NCBI GenBank assembly: GCA_963524305.1
Contig: CAURGH010000031.1
Span: 1-17,366 of the forward strand
Source of the DNA: JABCPH02 sp963524305
Lineage (GTDB): Bacteria > Fusobacteriota > Fusobacteriia > Fusobacteriales > Leptotrichiaceae
DNA: 17,366 nucleotides
Reading direction: 5' to 3'
The translations under genes were made by a program, and so were the position numbers. Positions 6,981 to 14,493 of the stretch are shown one piece after another. Position 1 is the first letter of the stretch, and each line of letters opens with the position of its first letter. The notes below the pieces were generated by a model. That model was not told the origin of the DNA, did no database searches, and was given only the letters and a program-made list of their open reading frames with translations.

Positions 6981-7664
6981 ATGAAAAAAATTTTATTTAT
7001 TTTGTCATTTATAGTGGCAATTCAAGGAATGGCAGAAACAATTGTAAAAGGAACTTACGATACAAAAAAGAAAAGATATGTAGAATTGAGTCAAGATTTT
7101 GTCAAAGAAATTAAATTAGATTATGTATTGCCAAGTGATAAAAAAGATTTGGTGACTTACAAAACTGAAAATTTTGATATTGTAGTAAGAAAAAGTGATT
7201 TGTTGGAATTGTATAATAAGAATAGAGATAAAAAAGAAAAAAATATAAAAGATAGTATTTCGGATAAAGATAAAAAATTGGATTATGTTCGTAATTATAT
7301 TGCTGAATTGGTGGAAAACGATAGAGCGACTATTTATGAAAGAAAAACAAAAAAAGAAATAAAAAATATTGTAAAGATAAAATATAATAACAATACTTAT
7401 TATGATGCTGGAAGAGGTTCAAATTACGATGGTTATAAATTTTATACAGACAAAAGTTTGTCACAGGAAATCATGAAATTTGATATTATAACACAATTTG
7501 GAGTTGCACTTCACAGCAGTTTGGGAGATAATCCGTATAATAGGGAATTGACAGAAAAGGAAAAAGAATATATAGAAAAAAATGGAAATCATTTTGAAGA
7601 ATTAAAAGAACTGTATAAGAAAGCGGTTCAAAATCCGAATGTTGAACAAAAAATTAGTTATTAG
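6981..7664 (+). CDS. Secreted protein of unknown function
   Basis: 227 residues, no family recognised. An N-terminal signal peptide (MKKILFILSFIVAIQGMA, cleavage probably after MAE or GMA) is followed by a very Lys/Asp/Glu-rich soluble chain. A block near residues 85-160 alternates strands and charged turns (TIYERKTKKEIKNIV, NNTYYDAGRGSNYDGYKFY). There is no cysteine for a lipid anchor or disulfide and no internal membrane helix, so it is probably periplasmic or released. It sits between cbiL and cbiF with short gaps and an AAGGAGAACGG site, so it is probably co-transcribed with the cobalamin genes, although nothing in the chain suggests corrin chemistry. A surface-exposed Fe/Co-acquisition role would be pure guesswork. 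Confidence 0.75.
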   Translation: MKKILFILSFIVAIQGMAETIVKGTYDTKKKRYVELSQDFVKEIKLDYVLPSDKKDLVTYKTENFDIVVRKSDLLELYNKNRDKKEKNIKDSISDKDKKLDYVRNYIAELVENDRATIYERKTKKEIKNIVKIKYNNNTYYDAGRGSNYDGYKFYTDKSLSQEIMKFDIITQFGVALHSSLGDNPYNRELTEKEKEYIEKNGNHFEELKELYKKAVQNPNVEQKISY

Positions 7665-7750
7665 TAAAAAGTATTTGATAAGTTATTTTTGAAATTAATA
7701 TAAATAGGGGGAGAAAAATGAGTAAAATTAAAAAAGAAAGAGGTAATTTT

Positions 7751-8512
7751 ATGAAAAAAGTATATTTTATAGGAGCAGGGCCTGGAGATCCTGAATTAAT
7801 AACAGTAAAAGGTCAAAGAATTGTAAAGGAAGCAGATGTCATAATTTATGCGGGTTCGCTTGTGCCAAGAGAAGTTATTGAATGTCATAAAGAAGGAGCG
7901 GAAGTTTATAATTCTGCTTCAATGAACTTAGATGAAGTAATGGAAGTTACGATAAAAGCTCAGAAAAATGGAAAATTGGTTGCAAGAGTCCATACTGGGG
8001 ATCCAAGTATTTTTGGAGCAATAAAGGAACAAATGGATATTTTGGATGAATACGGAATAGAGTATGAAGTCGTGCCAGGAGTGAGTTCATTTGTAGCTGC
8101 TGCTGCTGCAATAAAAAAAGAGTTCACATTGCCTGATGTGAGTCAAACAATAATTTGTACAAGACTGGAAGGAAGAACTCCAGTACCAGAAACAGAAAGT
8201 CTAGAAAGCCTAGCTTCACATAAATGCTCAATGGCAATATTCTTGTCTGTACAAATGATTGATGAAGTTGTAAAAAGACTATTAAAACATTACGAGAAAA
8301 CAACTCCAATTGCAATTGTCCAAAGAGCCACTTGGGATGATCAAAAAATCATTATGGGAACATTGGAAAACATTGCTCAAAAAGTGAAAGATGAAAAAAT
8401 TACAAAAACAGCACAAATTTTAGTTGGAAACTTTATGGGGGATGAATATTCTAAATCTAAACTTTATGATAAGACGTTTTCGCATGAGTTTAGAAGAGGG
8501 ATTAAAGAATAA
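7751..8512 (+). CDS. cbiF: Cobalt-precorrin-4 C11-methyltransferase
   Basis: About 253 residues of the tetrapyrrole methylase family. It methylates C11 of (cobalt-)precorrin-4. YFIGAGPGDPELITVKG is the N-terminal SAM loop. YAGSLVPREV, ARVHTGDPSIFGA and VPGVSSFVAAAAA are the blocks that mark CbiF/CobM, and the late TCTRLEGRTPVPE-type segment (here ICTRLEGRTPVPE) is typical. Two starts are possible: ATG 7751 (AGAGGT site, begins at the family's usual MKKVYFIGAG) and ATG 7718 (AGGGGGAG site only 4 bases away, adding MSKIKKERGNF). I prefer 7751 on homology. It acts just upstream of CbiG in the anaerobic pathway; that partner is encoded about 6 kb further on. Confidence 0.93.
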   Translation: MKKVYFIGAGPGDPELITVKGQRIVKEADVIIYAGSLVPREVIECHKEGAEVYNSASMNLDEVMEVTIKAQKNGKLVARVHTGDPSIFGAIKEQMDILDEYGIEYEVVPGVSSFVAAAAAIKKEFTLPDVSQTIICTRLEGRTPVPETESLESLASHKCSMAIFLSVQMIDEVVKRLLKHYEKTTPIAIVQRATWDDQKIIMGTLENIAQKVKDEKITKTAQILVGNFMGDEYSKSKLYDKTFSHEFRRGIKE

Positions 8513-8555
8513 AATTATAAAAATTTTAGAACAAAAAAAAGAAGGAGAATTTTAA

Positions 8556-9167
8556 ATGAAAAAATTATTAGTGATTATGTTATTTGCACTTTCGTTGCAA
8601 ATTTTTGGACAAAGTTATCAAGTGACAAAAAGTAAAAATGTTACATTGTCTGCGGAACAGATTGAAATGGAGAACAAGGAGATTGAAAGAACAGTAAACG
8701 AGGATGTAAAAAGATTTATAAAAGAAATCATGCCATCAATTGGTCAAAATGAAATGAAGGAAATTAAAGATGAAGAGGAGAAAAAAGCAGAGGAATCAAT
8801 AATGAATGGATTTTTTAGTTTTTTTTCTGAATTGTCTGATGGTTTAAAATTTGATATAAAAAATATAAAATATATATCGAATAAAAAAGCTTTTGTTACT
8901 TATGAAGTAACTGCTCCAGATGTGGATAAAATTTTGAATAAAAAAGAGATAGAAAATAAATATTTAAAAAAATATGGAAAAGAATTAAATGATAGTGAAA
9001 CTTTAAAAGTTGTTATGGAAATATCGAAAGAAATGTTAAAAGAAGGAATGAAAAATCCTAAAAATTATACGACAGAAAAAGTAACCGTTCAATTAAATAA
9101 AGTTGGGAATGAATGGAAATTTAAGGATGAAGAAGAAGTGGAAAAAATGTTGAATAAATTGAAATAA
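8556..9167 (+). CDS. Small secreted protein, DUF4878/DUF5105-like
   Basis: 203 residues. A signal peptide (MKKLLVIMLFALSLQIFG, cleavage near GQS) leads to a helix-rich acidic part (residues ~35-90) and then an alternating-strand part (KAFVTYEVTAPDVDKIL, TTEKVTVQLNKVGNEWKF) ending in a short helix (EEVEKMLNKL). The closing pattern of a strand, GNEWKF, and a C-terminal helix is like the NTF2-fold DUF4878/DUF5105 secreted proteins of Firmicutes and Fusobacteria; the match is by eye and weak. No lipobox cysteine is present. Function unknown. It follows cbiF by 43 bases with a GAAGGAG site and probably shares its transcript. Confidence 0.72.
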   Translation: MKKLLVIMLFALSLQIFGQSYQVTKSKNVTLSAEQIEMENKEIERTVNEDVKRFIKEIMPSIGQNEMKEIKDEEEKKAEESIMNGFFSFFSELSDGLKFDIKNIKYISNKKAFVTYEVTAPDVDKILNKKEIENKYLKKYGKELNDSETLKVVMEISKEMLKEGMKNPKNYTTEKVTVQLNKVGNEWKFKDEEEVEKMLNKLK

Positions 9168-9285
9168 TGAATAATAATTGAAAAAACGAAAAGTGTAGAT
9201 TTAGAATATTCAAAAATGAAAAAAAAGATTTGCACAGTATAATTAAAATCTATAAAAAAGTTTACAGGTATTAGGAGTGATATTT

Positions 9286-9879
9286 ATGTTTAAAAAATTA
9301 GATAAAAATGGGTTCTATTATGGATTTCCAGTATTATTGATGACTACAGAAGATAAGGAAAGTGGTAAAAGTAATATAACACCGCTATCCTCTTCTTTTG
9401 TACTTGGAAAAACAATAGTCATAGGAATAGGATTGAGAAATAAAGGTTTTAAAAATATTGAAATGGGCTCAGATGTAACTTTTAATATTCCTGATGAAAA
9501 TTTATATGAAAATGTAAAAAAAATCGAAAAATTTACAGGTGATATAGAAGTACCTGAAATCAAGCAGAAAATGGGATATGAATATTGTGAAGATAAATTT
9601 AAGATTGCTAAATTTACTGAATTAAGAGGAAAAACAGTGGATTCTGTGAGAATAAAAGAATGTCCGATTCATATAGAAACCAAAGTAGAAAATATAGTAA
9701 AAAAAGACTGGTTTGCTATTGTAATTTGTGAAATACAAGGAATTTTCGTTGATGAGAAAATATTGAAGGATGACACACATATTGATACACAAAAATGGAA
9801 ACCATTGATTTATAAATTTAGAGAATATACTTCAACAGGTGATAGATTAGGATTAAATTTCAACTTTCAGGAAATTTAA
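9286..9879 (+). CDS. Flavin-reductase-like, FMN-binding split-barrel protein
   Basis: 197 residues. The N-terminal YGFPVLLMTTEDKESGKSNITPLSSSFVLGKTIVIGIG segment is the split-barrel flavin-binding core of flavoredoxin-like proteins, where the SNI/TPLSS loop contacts FMN phosphate. GSDVTFNIPDENL and the late HIETKVENI and IVICEIQGIFVDEKIL strands complete the barrel. Such proteins reduce or carry flavin, or use it to reduce a substrate, in the cytoplasm. CobR, the corrinoid reductase of the aerobic B12 route, belongs to the same superfamily, so a corrinoid-related role is conceivable but unproven here. ATG 9286 is chosen because AGGAG ends eight bases before it; the GTG at 9277 overlaps that site. 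A strong terminator follows. Confidence 0.8.
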   Translation: MFKKLDKNGFYYGFPVLLMTTEDKESGKSNITPLSSSFVLGKTIVIGIGLRNKGFKNIEMGSDVTFNIPDENLYENVKKIEKFTGDIEVPEIKQKMGYEYCEDKFKIAKFTELRGKTVDSVRIKECPIHIETKVENIVKKDWFAIVICEIQGIFVDEKILKDDTHIDTQKWKPLIYKFREYTSTGDRLGLNFNFQEI

Positions 9880-9956
9880 CTTGTAAAAAAAAACATAATT
9901 AGAAAACTAAATAAAAATTTCAAAAAACTTAATCGAACAATTCCATAAAATAATAA

Positions 9957-9997
9957 AAAAAAAGAGGACTAAATGATAAAACAAGTTCTCTTTTTTT
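9957..9997 (+). terminator. Rho-independent terminator after the flavin-reductase gene
   Basis: AAAAAAAGAGGACT (9957-9970) pairs with AGTTCTCTTTTTTT (9984-9997): 14 pairs with one G-T, around a 13-base loop, ending in seven Ts. The A-run on the 5' arm means it can also act on transcripts coming from the right. It closes the 4.9-9.9 kb block. Confidence 0.85.
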
Positions 9998-10055
9998 GCT
10001 ATGTCATATTTTTTGTATTAAAATTTTCTAACACTATTCTAAATCAACATAACTA

Positions 10056-10066
10056 TATGGTATAAT
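10056..10066 (+). promoter_or_regulatory. Extended -10 promoter of the Nudix gene block
   Basis: TATGGTATAAT is identical to the -10 element at 5660-5670. The -35 position (TCTAAA, 10038-10043) is weak. It lies 32 bases upstream of the GTG start at 10099 and just after the terminator, so it likely opens a new transcription unit. Confidence 0.6.
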
Positions 10067-10098
10067 ATTATATAAATAAAATAAAAAAGGAGATAAAA

Positions 10099-10866
10099 GT
10101 GATTACAACATTATGTTATCTAGAAAAAAACGAAAAATATCTAATGTTACACAGAACTAAAAAGCAAAAAGATATAAATAAAGGAAAGTGGCTAGGAATT
10201 GGTGGGAAATTGGAACCAGGGGAAACACCTGAAGAGTGTTTAAAAAGAGAAGTTCAAGAGGAAACTGGCTACAAATTGAATAATTATGAATTTCGTGGAC
10301 TTGTGATTTTTAATTACAACAACGATGAGCCACTATTTATGTATCTTTACACAAGTTCGGATTTTTCAGGAAATCAGCATGAATGTGACGAAGGCAACTT
10401 AAAATGGATTCCCAAAAAAGAAATTTTTGATTTAAAATTGTGGGAAGGCGACAAAATATTTTTAGAATTATTATTTAAAAATACACCATTTTTTTATTTA
10501 ACTTTAAATTATGAAAACGATAATTTATTGAGTTCAAAATTAGGATTTAAAGAAAAATATAGTTGCTTTGAAGTTTTTGTTCCAGAAAATTATGTGGAAA
10601 AAATTGTGGAAAACTTACAAAAATACAATCTTTTGACAGAAGGTTTTTATGCAGATGTTTATTCTACAATTGATGGAATCGGACATTGGAAAACTTTGGA
10701 AGGCGGAAATCCTTTTGACGGAGAAGTTGGAAAAGCGAGTGTTGCCAATGAAAAAATAATGAAGTTCAGGGTAAAAAGAGAATTTGAGGAACTGGCATAT
10801 TATCTGGTAAAAGAGGCTCATCCTTATGAAACTGCGGTTATTAATGTATTCAGGATGGAAGTTTAG
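10099..10866 (+). CDS. Nudix hydrolase fused to a NIF3/YqfO-insert-like domain
   Basis: 255 residues, two domains. Residues 1-135 form a MutT-type Nudix hydrolase with an intact box (GGKLEPGETPEECLKREV, then QEETGY at ~35-58), so it should cleave an NDP-X substrate such as an oxidised nucleotide; HRTKKQKDINKGKW resembles 8-oxo-dGTPase-like members. Residues ~155-255 (CFEVFVPENYVEKIVENL, GHWKTLEGGNPFDGEVGK, YLVKEAHPYETAVINV) match the PII/CutA-like domain found as an insert in YqfO/NIF3 proteins and as stand-alone proteins. The EGxNPFxGxxG and AHPYE motifs are the giveaway. The fusion suggests a regulatory or metal/ligand-sensing module (inference). Start is GTG with AAGGAG eight bases before it. 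The first secreted paralogue follows after 22 bases. Confidence 0.88.
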   Translation: MITTLCYLEKNEKYLMLHRTKKQKDINKGKWLGIGGKLEPGETPEECLKREVQEETGYKLNNYEFRGLVIFNYNNDEPLFMYLYTSSDFSGNQHECDEGNLKWIPKKEIFDLKLWEGDKIFLELLFKNTPFFYLTLNYENDNLLSSKLGFKEKYSCFEVFVPENYVEKIVENLQKYNLLTEGFYADVYSTIDGIGHWKTLEGGNPFDGEVGKASVANEKIMKFRVKREFEELAYYLVKEAHPYETAVINVFRMEV

Positions 10867-10888
10867 AAATTGAGGAAAGGGGAAATCG

Positions 10889-11944
10889 ATGAAAAAAATA
10901 TTTTTGTTACTGATATTATTATGCATTATAAATTTAAATCTAAATGCCTTAACAATGAAAGAGAAAATTCAGCAGGATTTATCAAAAGTTGGAGTGAAAC
11001 AGGAAATTATTGATGAAACTATTACTTTTGATAGACTTTATGCAATGGATGATTCTGATTTACCACTTGATATAGGAGAAATAATAGGTATTTTTGAAAG
11101 AATTCATGAAAAAGATGAAAGAAATTATGTGGCTGCTAAAAAGGTTTTACAATTTTATGGGAGAGGTATCAGTTATCGTATAAGAGAAGATTATGATGAA
11201 AAAATAAAAAATTCCGAAAATGAAGAAGAAAAAAAGCTGTATGAAGAAGAAGGGGAAACATTGAAAAAAGATCTTACTGTCTACAAAAAATATTATGATG
11301 CATTTATGAAATATAATCCATATGAATACGAAAAATTATTGACTTCATACGAATATTACACAATTATAAATAATGAGAAAAAAGCTGAAGAAATCAAGAA
11401 AATTGTAAAAGAAAAATATAAAAACACGATAATTGATAAAATGCTTCCTAATGATGAATTGAGAGATGGAATAACGAAATACTATAATTTAGGTAGATTG
11501 ATTGAAAAAAAGGTAAATGAGGAATTAAAATTTATCGAAAACGACACAACAAAAGAAAAATATCGAATATCAGATGAAGAAATTTATAATTTGAAGTTAC
11601 AGTATTATATGGCAAAAATCTGGACTTATTTATATTCTGTCGATAGGGAAAAAGGGATTGAAATTGCGATTAATGAACTCGACGGAATAAAGGCAGATGA
11701 AAATGCTAAAGAGTATAATTTTAGGCTTGAAAATGGAATAATGCACTGGCTTTTGATGATAGGAAGCGGAGATAAGACTTATGGAAAAAAACTTTTTAAT
11801 ATGAAAATGGAAAAAAGATCAACTAAAATGTACAAATGGGCTAATAATGAAGAAGATAGACTAAGAGAAAAATATCCTGAATTATTTAAAACAGAAAAGG
11901 AGGATGGAGACAATGCCGAATGGGAGGATGAAATTGAAAATTAA
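10889..11944 (+). CDS. Secreted helical repeat-like protein, paralogue 1 of 4
   Basis: 351 residues. A signal peptide ends at NLNLNA; the mature protein begins LTMKEKIQQDLSKVGVKQEI, the block shared by the four paralogues in this window. Two further shared blocks are KDERNYVAAKKVLQFY (~80-95) and YRISDEEIYNLKL (~227-239). Predicted almost all helical and highly charged, with TPR-like spacing of Tyr/Leu/Ala in the middle; no catalytic motif, no cysteine and no membrane helix after the signal. Function unknown; presumably periplasmic or surface-associated. It lies 22 bases after the Nudix gene, and its stop overlaps the next paralogue by about 32 bases, so the pair is co-translated. Confidence 0.8.
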   Translation: MKKIFLLLILLCIINLNLNALTMKEKIQQDLSKVGVKQEIIDETITFDRLYAMDDSDLPLDIGEIIGIFERIHEKDERNYVAAKKVLQFYGRGISYRIREDYDEKIKNSENEEEKKLYEEEGETLKKDLTVYKKYYDAFMKYNPYEYEKLLTSYEYYTIINNEKKAEEIKKIVKEKYKNTIIDKMLPNDELRDGITKYYNLGRLIEKKVNEELKFIENDTTKEKYRISDEEIYNLKLQYYMAKIWTYLYSVDREKGIEIAINELDGIKADENAKEYNFRLENGIMHWLLMIGSGDKTYGKKLFNMKMEKRSTKMYKWANNEEDRLREKYPELFKTEKEDGDNAEWEDEIEN

Positions 11945-12803
11945 AAAATTTTTTTTGTTAAATATTGCAACGGTATTATTTCTTTTAATAAGTTTTAGTG
12001 TAAATGCCTTGACTATGAGGGAAAAAATTCAGCAGGATTTATCAAAAATAGGACTAAATAACAAAATTATTTTAGAAACCGAGGATTTATATATTGAATA
12101 TTTTGAATCAGATTTTAGGATTTTAGATGAAGAAGTAAAAGATAAAATAGAAAAATTGCTGAAAAGAGATGAGAGAAATTTTTATTTATCAGAAATTTTA
12201 CTTAACCATTATTCAATGTCAAAAGAACTTTCAGAAGATAAAAATAGTAAAAGAAATATTCAAAAATATTTTGACTTATATAAAAAATATAGCTTTTATG
12301 ATTATCTAAAATATTATTATGAAAATCTTTCTCCAAGTTATAATAAAAGTATTTATCAAAAAATGAAGCAGGAATATTCAGGAACAATTTTTGAAAAAAT
12401 TGCTAAAATTTGGGAAAAATCAGTGGAAAAAGAAATTGAAAAGACTGGACTAACAGAAGAAGAAAGCAGATTAATTGAAGAAATTTTTGTTGAAATTGAT
12501 AAAAAGGAAATTCAGGAGCAATTTAGGCTATCAGAAGAAGAAGTTTTCAATTTAAAACTAGAAATACAGTTGGTAAAAATTGAAAATTATTTTTACAAAA
12601 AAGAATATGAAAAAGGAATTGACTACTATTTGAGCATAGCAAATGTGGAAAAGGAAAATTTAAAAAAGTATGCTTTGCTTAACCAGGAAGTGATGTGGTT
12701 AGTTGTGGCTTCAAATGTTGGAAATCTGGAAACATTTGAAAAGGCAAAAGAAAAAATAAATAAACTTGAAGCATTGGAAATATATAGAAAAATTAAATAT
12801 TAA
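11913..12803 (+). CDS. Secreted helical protein, paralogue 2 of 4
   Basis: About 296 residues. ATG 11913 is preferred because GGAGG ends nine bases upstream; ATG 11904 touches that site and ATG 11928 sits directly behind another GGAGG. The signal peptide ends at SFSVNA and the mature start LTMREKIQQDLSKIGLNN repeats the family block. KRDERNFYLSEILLNHY and FRLSEEEVFNLKL are the second and third blocks. The protein is shorter than paralogue 1 in the region between blocks two and three. It is probably a tandem duplicate of paralogue 1, since their signal-proximal DNA (for example ATTCAGCAGGATTTATCAAA) is identical over at least 20 bases. The reading frame overlaps the upstream gene and is expressed with it. 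Confidence 0.78.
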   Translation: MPNGRMKLKIKKFFLLNIATVLFLLISFSVNALTMREKIQQDLSKIGLNNKIILETEDLYIEYFESDFRILDEEVKDKIEKLLKRDERNFYLSEILLNHYSMSKELSEDKNSKRNIQKYFDLYKKYSFYDYLKYYYENLSPSYNKSIYQKMKQEYSGTIFEKIAKIWEKSVEKEIEKTGLTEEESRLIEEIFVEIDKKEIQEQFRLSEEEVFNLKLEIQLVKIENYFYKKEYEKGIDYYLSIANVEKENLKKYALLNQEVMWLVVASNVGNLETFEKAKEKINKLEALEIYRKIKY

Positions 12804-12863
12804 CAGATAGTATGGTAATATAAAGTAGTAATTTCAATTATTAAAATAAAACGGAAGTGTGAA

Positions 12864-12962
12864 ATGGCAACATATAATTTATTATTTAAAAATTTGGAAG
12901 AATTAAAAATAAAAGGTGTCGGAAAAACAAAAATTTTATGGCTGGAAAAGATGAAATGGTAA
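12864..12962 (+). CDS. Possible short ORF (32 codons) ahead of the DKNYY-like gene
   Basis: An ATG preceded by CGGAAG opens 32 codons (MATYNLLFKNLEELK...) ending in TAA 12960-12962, overlapping the next gene by 25 bases in another frame. Its start has a better ribosome site than the following gene. It could be a real leader peptide coupled to it, the frameshifted original N-terminus of that gene, or chance in AT-rich DNA. No family was recognised. Confidence 0.3.
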   Translation: MATYNLLFKNLEELKIKGVGKTKILWLEKMKW

Positions 12963-13450
12963 AAGAGTTAAAAGGATTAAATCCTAAAAATTTTAAAATG
13001 CTAAATCGTTATTATACAAAAGACGATAAAAAAGTTTATTTTAGTAAAGAATATGCGGATATACAAGAACTTCAAAATGTAGATGTGAAATCATTTGAAG
13101 CGTTGCATTTTGAAAATATACAGAATAAAGATGATTTTGGAAAAGATAAGAATAAAGTTTATTTGTTTGGTCTCGAATTAAAAGATGTAAAACCTGAAAA
13201 ATTTCAAGTTGTGAAAGAGCCAATAACGGAAAAAATTATATATGTTAGAGATGAAAATAATTTGTTCGTAATTTTTTATGATTATTTTTCAGGATTTAAT
13301 TTTGTAGAGTCTAAAAAAATTGAAAATGTAGATTTTAAAACACTCAAATGGAAATCAGCAAGAGAACTGGAAGATAAAAATGGGAAATATATTGTGAACG
13401 GCAGCGTAATTGATGAAGAGAAAATAGAAATTAAATTTATAAAAAAATAA
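12938..13450 (+). CDS. DKNYY-domain-like protein
   Basis: 170 residues. The middle holds repeated D-K/N-x-V-Y-F/L units: YYTKDDKKVYFSKEY, DDFGKDKNKVYLFGLEL and IIYVRDENNLFVIFYDYF. These alternate with LNPKNFKML, VDVKSFEALHF, VKPEKFQVV and VDFKTLKW, the pattern of DKNYY-family proteins. These proteins are beta-rich and common in Leptotrichia and Bacteroidetes; their role is unknown. No signal peptide is present at this start, unlike many relatives, and the ATG at 12938 has no good ribosome site. ATG 12956 is an alternative, and the true 5' end may be disrupted (see the short ORF at 12864). It sits between paralogues 2 and 3 and stops 18 bases before the latter. Confidence 0.68.
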   Translation: MAGKDEMVKELKGLNPKNFKMLNRYYTKDDKKVYFSKEYADIQELQNVDVKSFEALHFENIQNKDDFGKDKNKVYLFGLELKDVKPEKFQVVKEPITEKIIYVRDENNLFVIFYDYFSGFNFVESKKIENVDFKTLKWKSARELEDKNGKYIVNGSVIDEEKIEIKFIKK

Positions 13451-13468
13451 AAAAAAGGAGAAAATTTT

Positions 13469-14449
13469 ATGAAAAAATTAATTTGTGCAATTACAATTTT
13501 TTTAGCAACAAGTTTAGGAGCAAATGCATACACGCTTAGGGAATATGTTCAGGAAACGCTTTCTAAAAAAGGAGTAAAACAAAGTATAATTGATGAAACA
13601 TCAGACTTTCTATTAGATTCAAGAGGTGAATTATCAATTATTCCACAGAAAGATGAAATTGATGAATTGATTAACAAGGCAGAAGTATTGCTGAAAAAAG
13701 ATAAAAATAATGTTTTAGTTAGACAATACTTAATAACATTGTATTTAAAAAAAGGTGGGGATAAAAATATTTTAAAAGCGCAAAAAATAGGTGAAGAAAA
13801 TTTACAAGATAAGGAAATTACTGACTTTGAAAAATGGAGTCTAGTAGGTCTCTATTATTATCAAATTGGTCAAAAGGAAAAAGCTCAAGTATATTTTAAT
13901 AAAATTAAAGAAAAATATAAAGATAAACCAGCTGTTTATGATTTAATTGAAATTACGACTATGGAAATTGATATTTATGGTAAGAGTAAGAATTTTCAAG
14001 AATTGGTTAACCAATCATTGGAAAATGAGAAAAAAATGAAGGAAATAAAGGAAATTAGCGATAAGCAAATGAAAAAATTGATAGTTGTTAAAGATTTTTT
14101 TCAGTCAGAAGAAAATAAAAGAGAATTTAAAATTGTAGACGAGTTAGTTTACGGATTTGATTTAACGTTAAATTTTTCAAAAATTAATGAAATATTAGAG
14201 AATTATTCGGAAGATTCAAGTGAAGAAAAAATAGAAGTTATAAAAAAAGCGATTGATTTTTATTTGAGAAATATTGCGAATAATGAAAAAATGACAGAAG
14301 ATTCAATAAAGTATAATATTATTCTAGAAAATATGTACTTGAAAATAATGAGGATGTTGGCATCGTTAGATGAAAAAGAAAGCGAAGAGTTTTTAAATAA
14401 ATTAGAAAAAAGTAAGCTTTATGAAGTTATGAGAAAATTAGAAGAATAA
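13469..14449 (+). CDS. Secreted TPR-like helical protein, paralogue 3 of 4
   Basis: 326 residues. The signal peptide ends at LGANA; the mature start YTLREYVQETLSKKGVKQSI is a diverged form of the family block. KKDKNNVLVRQYLITLY matches block two and FKIVDELVYGFDL block three. Residues ~85-170 read like two TPR units (WSLVGLYYYQIGQKEKAQVYFNK is a near-classic TPR helix pair), which suggests a protein-protein interaction scaffold. It is the most divergent of the four. An AAAGGAG site lies before the ATG. cbiG follows after 44 bases with no terminator in between, so the two are likely co-transcribed. Confidence 0.8.
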   Translation: MKKLICAITIFLATSLGANAYTLREYVQETLSKKGVKQSIIDETSDFLLDSRGELSIIPQKDEIDELINKAEVLLKKDKNNVLVRQYLITLYLKKGGDKNILKAQKIGEENLQDKEITDFEKWSLVGLYYYQIGQKEKAQVYFNKIKEKYKDKPAVYDLIEITTMEIDIYGKSKNFQELVNQSLENEKKMKEIKEISDKQMKKLIVVKDFFQSEENKREFKIVDELVYGFDLTLNFSKINEILENYSEDSSEEKIEVIKKAIDFYLRNIANNEKMTEDSIKYNIILENMYLKIMRMLASLDEKESEEFLNKLEKSKLYEVMRKLEE

Positions 14450-14493
14450 GTTCAAATAAAAAGTTAAAAATTTAGTGATTAGGAGAGATAAAA

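Noticed and set aside
10089..10866. Nudix protein at 10099 as part of the cyclase defence system
   Set aside because: It is 7 kb from the cyclase, on the other strand, in a separate transcription unit, and has an intact box unlike the cyclase-fused domain.
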